A stretch of DNA of 23,240 bases from Smittium mucronatum (taxonomy: Eukaryota; Kickxellomycota; Harpellomycetes; Harpellales; Legeriomycetaceae), in assembly GCA_001953115.1 (NCBI GenBank), contig LSSL01002495.1, positions 1-23,240 of the forward strand, in the 5' to 3' direction. Both the position numbers and the translations under genes were made by a program. Of the stretch, positions 10,581-18,304 are shown in pieces (the first letter of the stretch is position 1; each line of letters opens with the position of its first letter). Under the pieces are notes generated by a model. The model had not been told where the DNA came from. It saw only the letters and a list, made by a program, of their open reading frames with translations, and did not search any database.

Positions 10581-13500
10581 CTACTTTTTTACATCCTCCG
10601 CATTTTCGTCTTCATCAATATTGAAATCGAGTTCATCCTCACCATCATCATGTAAAAAGAAGTCCATATCACTTGAATCATGCCCATTATGACCTTCATT
10701 TGATAGGAGAAGGCTGTCAACTGAAACTTCGTCAAAGCTAGGTTTTCTAGAGATTTGCGGCTTTGCTTTAATTTGAGAATCATCTTCAGCATCACCAGCA
10801 TCCTCCACTTTCAAATTGGCCCCGTGGTTACTTGAAAGTGGAACTTTGTTATCTGTAATAGATTGGTTACCAGGTTGAGAATCTGAATTGGCAAAAGTAT
10901 CTCCTGGAAATTTTAGGTTCAATCCTTTAGGCGATTCTGTTTTGGCCTCATGGGTTTGGGGATTCTGATGTTTATCAATTGACCCATTATTAGATTTTAG
11001 CAGATTTTTATTCGAATCAATCGGGATCTTTTCTTGAGGATTTGTTTTGGCCTTGAATTTGTCAGCTAGGAAGTTGATACCAGATTTTAAATTGCCAAAG
11101 TTGATTTGATCAAACCCTTTCCTGTGCTGAGGATCCTGTTGATCTATTTCAATGCCATTAAAGCTAGAGCGAATATTATTTGATGGCAAGTCGGAGCCAA
11201 CATCCATACTAGAAAAGGCAATATTCGGAATACTATTATTATAGTAGTATTGGAGAGAGTCAGAAGAACCTGGAGAGTTTTGAGACGTAATCTCCGGGCT
11301 TAAATCTTTCAATATAACATCGTAATTTCGTATCATGTCAGACACAAACTTCCTGGGATGGCTATCATAAGCTGCTTGTATAGATCCTCTAAGAGGTTTA
11401 AGGAACACGGGTCCAAGTCTAGAAGATATCATATCCACGAAATTGTCTTTCCTTTTGACATCTTCATCATCTAAAATCAATCTTCAAAAAAAAATCTTTT
11501 GTCAATAAGAGCATTCTAAGAAGTTAGGACTGAAAAAATTACCCTGAAAACAAACTAACTATGGCTTTTAAGGTTGAAAGACTTCCTAGGGTAAGGCTTT
11601 GTAGTAGGTTTTTTAAAGAAGATGTTTTTTCAACAGTATTCGCAGGTTCTAGAGATAAATTATAAAACCGTTGATTAAAGATAGGAATAGAGGTGGGGGA
11701 AGTAAAATAGAATAATGTGGCTCACTTATTTTATACAAAGCTTTAATTGGTTCGTACAAATCGCTTGTGCAAAGACAGTTGGGCAATTCCAAGAGATACA
11801 AAATTAAAAGGTTGAATATTGAATTTAGATCAAATTGACGTAAGAAATCTGCAGTTATGCGAGGCTCTAGGTTTAGTGAATAATAATAGAAATTAGTATC
11901 AATTAATGGTATTTGAAACAGATTTTAATCTAATTTACTGTAATTTATCATTTGGCGGATGCTATTCAGCTTCTTAAGATCGAAATTCGAAGAATAAATG
12001 GAATAAATATCATCTTTAGACATTGAAGATGTATCTTCTTTCAGCAAGCTAAGAGCTTTGTCAACAAACATAGGTAAATCCTTTTTAGATACTCTTAGCT
12101 GATCATCCAAAGAGGTGCCAAATATTTGATCTAATTGGATTGTTGAAAAAAATTTAATAAAGAATAGATTATTTTCTGTATTTAGATTTGAAATATCATT
12201 ACGCTCAGCTGGAAAAGAGCCAAAAGGAGAGTATACAAACGGCTTAGGCCAGAAAGTCCCAACACCCCAGCTTTCTATCAACAATTGAACATCCCTCTCA
12301 GGTTTTATTATTTCCAAATAGGCACTTTGCCTGTCATCTAGAGAAAGAAGAGTATCAACCAATGAAACGTTGATAGTGTTATATTGCTTGATGATAGATT
12401 TAATGTTCGCTATTCTATTTAGCTCCCATGCCTCCATAGTGTCGAAAAATTCCATCTTATTTTTTTGTGGGGGTGGAGAGGGGGTTGAAAGGTGAATAAA
12501 GTAATGATTTAGATGGGAAGGTATAAAAAGAAATTTTTAAAAAAAGGGTTACCATATCAGATTCCAATTCAATTCTAGAACTTTCTGCGGATATTACAGA
12601 ATCTTTGTAAGCAATTAGAGATTGTTCAGCATCTTTTTCGGCCTTTTCTATCTTTGTGGCACTAGATTGAATGCCGAGCAAAGAATTAATTTTGAAAATC
12701 GAAGAGTCAGAGGAATTAGAAACACTAGATTGGGTTCTAGACATTGAAACGCTAGTTCCAATAGAAGTTGTATTTTTGTTATTTTGAGAATTCGAAAGAA
12801 TCAAATCATTTGCTTTCTTTTTCCATTGATAATAGGCTTGAGGACCCACACTGAAAAGTGTACCTTTACCCATATACCTTAAGTAATCCATGTCAACCAT
12901 ACTTTGACATATAGCTAGTATATCATCGGAGGACTTTTTAGTGGTGGAGCTATACCTTTCCCACCATTTGAAAAGGTCTTCACCCTTAATCAATCCCTTT
13001 AAAGATCCTAAAATCCCATATCTGACCTCATGTGGTCGTAGTTCTGCTTTCAACCTTTTTATAACAGATAAAAATTCAGAATCAGTAAGAGACAAAGATC
13101 CTAAAATTATAGAACCAAAATCAACATCGAAGATTGTTTCAACAGCTTTAGATGAATTAAATCCAAAATCATTACTAACGAAAGAATCTGAAGGTATAGA
13201 TTGGGTGTCAAAAATAGATGGAGATCTATTTGGAGAGTCAAGGTTGTTAGGATTTGGACTGATTTTCTGATCATTTGAGTCTGGTTGATTAATGGAAATT
13301 AAATTTTCGGAATTTTCCCTAGATATCTTATCGGCATACAATATTTTGCTTTTATAATCAATTTCGGCTTTGATAAAATTCTTGCGTTTAATTTCTAGGG
13401 AATTTAATTTAGATTCTATGTTTTCGATTTCAGAATTGATTCTGAGTCTATGTTCGGAGCTAAAGTTTATGAGTATTCTAACGACTTCATTTTGTAAATC

Positions 13501-13809
13501 ATTAGCGATTTTGGAGTGAGAATTAGCTAGAGCATCCATTTCAATGTACATCCCATCAAAGGCATTCTTCAGACTTCTTCCTTCATCCTTGAACACAGGG
13601 TCTGATTTTATGTTTTGTAGAGACAACTTCCTCAAGGAATCAGAATAATTTTGTTCTATTTTTATCCTTTCTTTTAAAAAAGAAATTATTCTAGATATCT
13701 CTACATTCCCTTGCTCTAAGATCGAGAATAAAGCTGAGGGACCCGATTTGTACGTTGATCCTGTGGGATTTCTAATATCTTCCCAAAATGCGTTGTTGAA
13801 TTTTAACAT
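10581..13809 (-). CDS. RGD2: F-BAR/DEP/RhoGAP protein, Rgd2-like, five exons
   Basis: Rho-family GTPase-activating protein of the fungal Rgd2 type, expected at the plasma membrane. Saccharomyces Rgd2 is reported to act on Cdc42 and Rho5. The start ATG at 13809 has A at -3 and an in-frame stop a short way upstream. Exons: 13809-12553, 12455-11939, 11866-11726, 11648-11543, 11481-10581. These total 2922 nt (973 codons plus TAG) and all phases agree. The F-BAR/FCH N-terminal part spans about residues 1-170. A DEP domain (about 245-335) is nested inside. The F-BAR helices then resume at about 385-500, and the RhoGAP domain covers about 528-705, retaining the ELP motif (618-620) and LGPVFLKP (696-703). 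Linkers at 170-230 and 340-375 are Ser/Asn-rich. The tail after 705 is low-complexity and ends in a run of Asp/Glu. The GIFRxSG arginine-finger motif is not visible (568-575 reads DIYSIYSS). Yeast Rgd2 is shorter (about 714 aa as I recall). The family assignment is firm. Substrate is inferred. Confidence 0.93.
11482..11542 (-). other. Intron 4 of RGD2-like gene (61 nt)
   Basis: Donor GTAATT, branch-like CCTAACT, acceptor TTGAAG. Phase 2. The nearer AG dinucleotides (after TTCTTAG and ACAAAAG) and the later one (TTTTAG) all lead to early stops, so GAAG at 11482 is the only acceptor here that keeps the frame. The last exon therefore opens with a split glycine codon followed by LILDDEDV, and does not start at an internal initiation codon. 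Confidence 0.82.
11649..11725 (-). other. Intron 3 of RGD2-like gene (77 nt)
   Basis: Donor GTGAGC, acceptor TCTCTAG, phase 1. Read-through meets TAG at the acceptor. Splicing continues the RhoGAP domain from ALYKI into a segment ending LLQSLTLGSLSTLKAIV, a pattern consistent with the middle helices of RhoGAP. The branch site is not obvious (possibly CTTTAAT). Confidence 0.8.
11867..11938 (-). other. Intron 2 of RGD2-like gene (72 nt)
   Basis: Donor GTAAAT, branch sequence TACTAAT at 11898-11892, acceptor CCTAG. Phase 1. The length is a multiple of three but it contains an in-frame TAA, so retention would truncate the RhoGAP domain. An alternative acceptor, GCAG, a few codons downstream also keeps frame. 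The first one is preferred because it keeps a Lys-Pro dipeptide that I recall as typical of Rgd2-type GAP domains at this point. Confidence 0.85.
12456..12552 (-). other. Intron 1 of RGD2-like gene (97 nt)
   Basis: Donor GTAACC directly follows an ATG codon and the acceptor is ATAAG before ATGGAA. The intron is phase 0. Reading through from exon 1 reaches a stop, while splicing joins two halves of the same F-BAR coiled-coil region. It contains a pyrimidine-rich tract before the acceptor (CCCCCTCTCCACCCCCAC). Confidence 0.85.
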
Positions 13810-13986
13810 TTTCTAGATTTTGGACGAAAATGGCTTTCCTTAAAAATGATACAGAGGAGAAGAGAATATTGTTAGGAAAGTGTAAGGTTGATATATCTGC
13901 TCAAAGCTGTACTGTAGTATTCTAATTTTTCTATTAACTTTCATGTGCTCTGATTAATTTAATAATTCCTACACAGCTTTCCCTTT

Positions 13987-14157
13987 ATGCCGACCTTCCA
14001 TTTTCAAATCATATAGCTAACAGTTATTTGTTATATGTGTGTTATTACGTTAGCGTATTTTTTAAAACAAAATGTCGAGTATTCAATTGGGTGTATTTTT
14101 TACAACAAAATGCCGAGTATTCAATTGGGTGTATTTATTTCTATTAATTATCGGCAT
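13987..14157. promoter_or_regulatory. Repeated ATGCCGA motif upstream of RGD2-like gene
   Basis: ATGCCGA occurs at 13987-13993 and 14110-14116, a one-base variant ATGTCGA at 14072-14078, and the reverse complement TCGGCAT at 14151-14157. All lie 178-348 bases upstream of the start codon at 13809. The recurrence of a word with three or four G/C bases in AT-rich DNA suggests a protein-binding site. Two of the four copies come from the local 38-bp duplication and are not independent. No transcription factor is assigned. Confidence 0.35.
14055..14130. repeat. 38-bp tandem duplication
   Basis: Two head-to-tail copies, 14055-14092 and 14093-14130, differ at two positions (A/C in the AAAC-CAAC part and T/C in ATGTCGA-ATGCCGA). 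A third copy begins (GTATTTA) and stops. Each full copy contains an ATTGG (a CCAAT box read on the strand of the neighbouring gene). The duplication lies about 250 bases upstream of the RGD2-like start codon and could change the number of promoter sites. Confidence 0.92.
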
Positions 14158-14724
14158 AAATATTTGATTAGCAGTATTTTATATTTTAGCACTTAAAGTA
14201 ATTTAATACCCTTTATTATTGGGCAATTTAGTTTATGTTTGTAAATATTCTAAGGATTCACACCTCGTACGATTTAAATTTAGAAAAAGAGTCTTCTACT
14301 ATTCATTGGTTATTGACATAGCTCAGATAAACTATTCGGCCAATACTTATATTTAAATAATTCTTCTGAATACATTTGTGAGATTATTTTCAAGGGTGTC
14401 AGGACTGAAGGCCTACGATACATTTCGCCTACTGAACCGACCTATTAAAAGCCAAGATTGAAAAACAAAAGACCAGTAAAAATAAAGAATTCCATTGTAA
14501 TATAACTTTTTCTAAAAGAAATTAATCGAAAAAATTTAGTGGTCAAAAAGTAAGCGAAATGTCTTGGAGGTAAATTGGAAATAGGCCTCCAGTCACGTCA
14601 CCATTTTCAAGAATAGACTTTTTTTTTCTATGTAAAAAATTGGCAAGTATTAAATTTATTCGTTGCCAAGCCAATAATAATGGATTAAATATCTGCTTTA
14701 ATAAGCTTCTCTTATTTCGCCAAT
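14086..14724. promoter_or_regulatory. CCAAT-box cluster
   Basis: CCAAT or its complement ATTGG occurs nine times: ATTGG at 14086, 14124, 14218, 14305, 14574 and 14639, and CCAAT at 14340, 14671 and 14720. Six face the direction of the minus-strand RhoGAP gene. CCAAT is the known binding core of the fungal Hap/NF-Y complex. My rough expectation for this length and composition is one to two. Two sites are copies within the tandem duplication. The region starts about 280 bases upstream of the start codon, so a promoter role is plausible but unproven. Confidence 0.35.
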
Positions 14725-14834
14725 AGGAAATTCCTTTTTGTAATCTCAATTTTGAATCATCCAACAATTTTATTAGTTTTCTTATTCTTTATTTCCAAAT
14801 TAGGAAAGTAGTAAATTTCTTTAGAAAAGTGTCC

Positions 14835-15014
14835 GCTCTCAAAGAGAATCTCCCATCTAACTCTTTCAGAGCTATGATCACAAAAATTGAGCACAAGTTT
14901 CAGTCAATAAACTTGTGCTATCTCAAAATGTTAAAAACAGTTGGCTGTATTTTTCATCAGCAAATATTAATATTAAGCGAGTCAAATAAGATTTCATTAT
15001 TATTTTGGGACTTG
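14835..15014. other. Cluster of strong tandem hairpins
   Basis: Four foldbacks follow each other. At 14835-14872, GCTCT-C-AAAGAG pairs with CTCTTT-C-AGAGC (eleven pairs, one C-C mismatch, 14-base loop). At 14890-14919, AGCACAAGTTT pairs perfectly with AAACTTGTGCT (eleven pairs, eight-base loop). At 14933-14953 there is a weaker eight-pair stem. At 14978-15014, CGAGTC-AAATAA pairs with TTATTT-GACTTG (twelve pairs including one G-U, three-base bulge). Little sequence is left between them. No RNA family, transposon end or coding feature explains them, and which strand is transcribed, if any, cannot be seen. Confidence 0.5.
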
Positions 15015-16373
15015 ATTATTTAAAGATCTGCAGTATAAAAATGTTCACCATTTTTTGTCAACTCAAACATTTATGCATTAAACATCAAATAGGATACATA
15101 TTAAGTGTTAACATCTTATTGGGTAAAACTAAACTGAAATCTAAACCAATAAAATAAAGTGAAATATCGAACTAAAGGAATTTTATTATTAAGACTGTGA
15201 ATTACAGTTTAGCGATATCCTTATCATCTTTCAGCAAAGGTAAATGAGACGCTGAATGGGACTTAATATGTCTCCTATTATCGTATAATATAAATAAATC
15301 ATCGCTCTAAAGGGCTCGATTAATTCTAAAAAAAAAAAAGGCAGAATTATTGATCTAAGTTTAACAACAAACGAATTAATTTTTTAATTTTTCAAAAATA
15401 GACATTCATATTTTTGGTTTGAAAGGAGCAGGCCTTTATCGGTTCCGAAGCCATACATCTCTTCTATTATTGTATTATGAAGAATATTTGGCATGACAGG
15501 TGTTTACTTGTAAGAATTTCTTATTTTCTTACTAGCAAAAATTCTGATTAATGATAATCCGTTTTTAATTCGTTTAAAATAGCAAATATGACAAATAAAA
15601 ACTTAAAAAGTCTAAAGTGATAAAATTTTCAAAAAGAATGAAAGCTGTAAATAGTTATTAAAACAATAGTACGTCGAAATAAAATATCTTATAGGGTTTT
15701 TTTAAAAAAAGATTCTGGTCTAAGAATCTCTCATTTTTCTAACTCAATTAGTTAAAAAATTGATTTATCCAATGGCATGTAGGATTAACCAATTTGATGA
15801 CAAATTTTCATGAAAAATTGAAACCATTTTTATAAAAAAACTAAAATTTCCACACTTTTATGCAAAATGACCCAAAATTTGGACAATTTGTACGGTATTA
15901 ATCTTTTTTTACATTTTTTTTGCATTGAACAATAATTAAGTATAAAAATTATTAACTTCTTCACAATTGATATTATAATATTTTTAGTGGTGAATAACCT
16001 ATTAAAACCTTATTTTTCAAATATCCATGATGAAAACAATACTTTTTCTTGAGGTTTCTTTTTTTCCACAAGAATTTTTCAGAAAAATATCTACTCAAGA
16101 GAAATAATTAAAAGATTATATTGGAAATTAATAAGCTACACTTATAGTGCTCACCAACAGTGTTTATTAATCTTTGAAAATTATATTTTTGTCCGCTGAA
16201 TTTAATATATTATATAAGTGTTTGGTTTTTTACTATTAAAAATCGGATAGTCAGCTACTTCACTTTTTTTATAAAGAATTTTATTTGAGGAAAACTTCAG
16301 TGAAAAATATGATGACAAAAACAATTAAACTCACGCAAGACATATAGAGATTGTTTTTCTAAACCCTAATTTA

Positions 16374-16410
16374 TTCCTCTATAAATACACTGGCTGAGTG
16401 CCTAGAGGAA
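16374..16410. other. Nested stem-loop
   Basis: TTCCTCTA at 16374-16381 pairs with TAGAGGAA at 16403-16410. Within the loop, CACT (16388-16391) pairs with AGTG (16397-16400). The inner segment TGGCTGAGTG resembles a pol III A box, but no matching B box or cloverleaf follows, so this is not a tRNA. Function is unknown. Confidence 0.3.
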
Positions 16411-18227
16411 ACTGAGGTTATACCTATTATCTGATATACTCCTCCCTACTTGCATCAATTGGGATATTTAACTGAGTTTATGCAGTATTTCCTATTTGTA
16501 AATTTATCGAAGGCCGATTTTTTCACCTCAAATACCGATATTATTGTTAAATGTGTAATGATCCGACCAAAGACAAAATAATATAAAAAAAATTCATTTT
16601 TATAGAAAAAAGTAAAAAAAATGTGCAAAATGGCATAAATATGAGCTGTTTTGTTGGAAATAGTGGAAAATTTATCGTCGCTCCCATTTTTGTACAACCG
16701 GCTCAGAAATAATTAAGAGATAGCTTTCTTCCTCGTCTTTTAAAATTTGCACAATTAAAAAAATAATATATTAAGTTTTGTTCCTATCATTTATTTAATA
16801 ACACGTATGATTTTTGCAACTTAAATTCTACAAAAAAAATTTTAGCGCTAAGTTTTTATAATGAGCTGAAATGGTGTTTTTTTAAGTAGATATTTAAATT
16901 TATTTGCTAAAAAAATATATTGTTTTTAATCATTTTTTTAAAAAAAATGTTTTATTTTTTCCCCTCTGATTTAAAAAATTCTAAATAAATTAATAAAATA
17001 TATAAATAATTTAGCGATTATAAATTTCTTCTCTTTAAAGTAAAAATGATTCTGTGATATTATCAATTTTAATGGTAAAACATTTAATATATATATAAAT
17101 TAAAGATAATTTGTTAAAACAATTATAATTACCATTATTTTTTATTATAAATTTAAAGTTTTTATTAAAACGCAATTTTTTTCGATTATATCCTTTAGCA
17201 TATTATAAATTTAATAAGTGAGCTAATTTTAAAAAAAAATTAAGTCATGAAATTTATTATATTTATAGTATAATTATTTTGATTTTAATAAACACTAGAC
17301 TATTTAAAAAGGTCAACTATATATGATTCATAAAAATAGAATAAAAATCATTTTAAACATATATAAAATATTAAATATAATAAGCTTATTTATATTATTT
17401 ATGACTAAAAATATTTAAAAATTCGTAATAAACAGATCTTGTGATATCAAATGCATTTGTAGCTATCTAAATGATGAAGCTTATATATAAATGGATAAAA
17501 TTTAATATATTTGTATGTATATTTAATTCAATATTCTACTAACAATAAATATTTAAAAAAATAAATATAAAAGTACTCTTAAAATAAACAGTAAATAATA
17601 TTTAAAAAATCTTGTAAAACTTAAAACAATATTATTTTTCAAAAAATAACATTGTGTTTTTTTTTTTTATAATCAATTCTAAACTTTAATTTTAATTTAA
17701 AATAAAATTTCAAGTTAAAAAATAATTTATTAAAATATTCTCACTTTAAATTATTGGTAGTTAATTAAAATAAATACAATTATTTAACAATAAAAAATAG
17801 AAATCTTTTCAAAGATTATGAGAAAAAATTATAATAATGATATATTATTTTTTTACAGATTTATATTGCCGTATTTTTTAATACTATGACTAAAACTTAG
17901 TCTACCATGTTCTTCTGTTAGGAAATATTAAATCTAAAACATAATATTAAAATTTAGAAACTTTTATTTGTTTACTTTTCTAATACTTATTCAAAAATTA
18001 ATATAATATCTGGATCAAGTCCATATTCTGGAAAATATTTTTTATACCCTTATATACAACCTGTATAACGTATATTAATGCGTAGTTATTAAAAATTATA
18101 ATTAAAATTTGCGCTAATTAAAATTGTTGCGGAAGGTTCAGAGACAAAATGTAGAGCATGGGACAAAAACTACATATGAAAAAATGCTTAATGTATTATT
18201 ATTTTTTGTCACGTTGTCGTCTTCATC

Positions 18228-18299
18228 GGCCTAATGGTCTAGCAGTATGATTCTCCGTTCGGGTCGGGGAGGTCCCGGGTTCAATTCCCGGTTAGGCCC
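18228..18299 (+). tRNA. tRNA-Pro (anticodon CGG)
   Basis: A full 72-base cloverleaf. Acceptor arms GGCCTAA (18228-18234) and TTAGGCC (18292-18298) pair over seven bases, with C as discriminator. The anticodon stem CTCCG/CGGGG (one T-G wobble) holds the loop TTCGGGT, giving anticodon CGG, which reads proline CCG codons. The T arm is CCGGG-TTCAATT-CCCGG. Internal promoters are visible: an A box (TGGTCTAGCAG) and a B box (GGTTCAATTCC). There is no intron in the anticodon loop. The sequence closely follows eukaryotic nuclear tRNA-Pro. It is the only such gene I find here and sits alone in very AT-rich DNA. Confidence 0.96.
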
Positions 18300-18300
18300 A

Positions 18301-18304
18301 TTTT
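18301..18304 (+). terminator. Pol III terminator of tRNA-Pro
   Basis: Four T residues begin one base past the discriminator (an A intervenes at 18300). This is a minimal RNA polymerase III stop. A second TTTT occurs within ten bases (18308-18311, interrupted afterwards by A), which may act as backup. Confidence 0.75.

Larger units (their letters stand above)
13810..18227. other. Intergenic region upstream of RGD2-like gene
   Basis: No gene is recognised. The proximal part, to about 15300, is less AT-rich than the rest and holds the tandem duplication, CCAAT sites and hairpins listed separately. It also has two short open frames, 14543-14767 minus and 14829-15023 plus, which start at TTG and GTG and show no family features, so I do not call them genes. 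From about 15500 onward the sequence becomes strongly AT-rich with only short, T-rich, hydrophobic frames. A pyrimidine-rich tract on the gene strand near 13850-13866 may belong to the 5' untranslated region. Confidence 0.6.

Noticed and set aside
10589..10801. 70-codon minus-strand frame
   Set aside because: It is an alternative frame inside the last exon of the RhoGAP gene, which has better-supported coding.
12941..13270. 109-codon plus-strand frame
   Set aside because: It is antisense to exon 1 of the RhoGAP gene and explained by codon bias of that exon.
14543..14767. 74-codon minus-strand frame
   Set aside because: It starts with TTG, has no recognised family, and overlaps hairpin-forming sequence. 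It could be an exon or decayed coding, but nothing supports that.
14829..15023. 64-codon plus-strand frame
   Set aside because: It starts with GTG and lies over the tandem hairpins, whose pairing accounts for the sequence better than a protein.
15421..15460. GC-richer spot with TCGGTTCCGAAGCC resembling a tRNA T arm
   Set aside because: The T loop has an extra base, and no acceptor, anticodon or A box can be placed around it.
16455..16697. 80-codon minus-strand frame and an overlapping 46-codon ATG frame
   Set aside because: The translations are Phe/Ile-rich, as expected from T-rich non-coding DNA. No signal peptide-plus-domain pattern or family match is visible.
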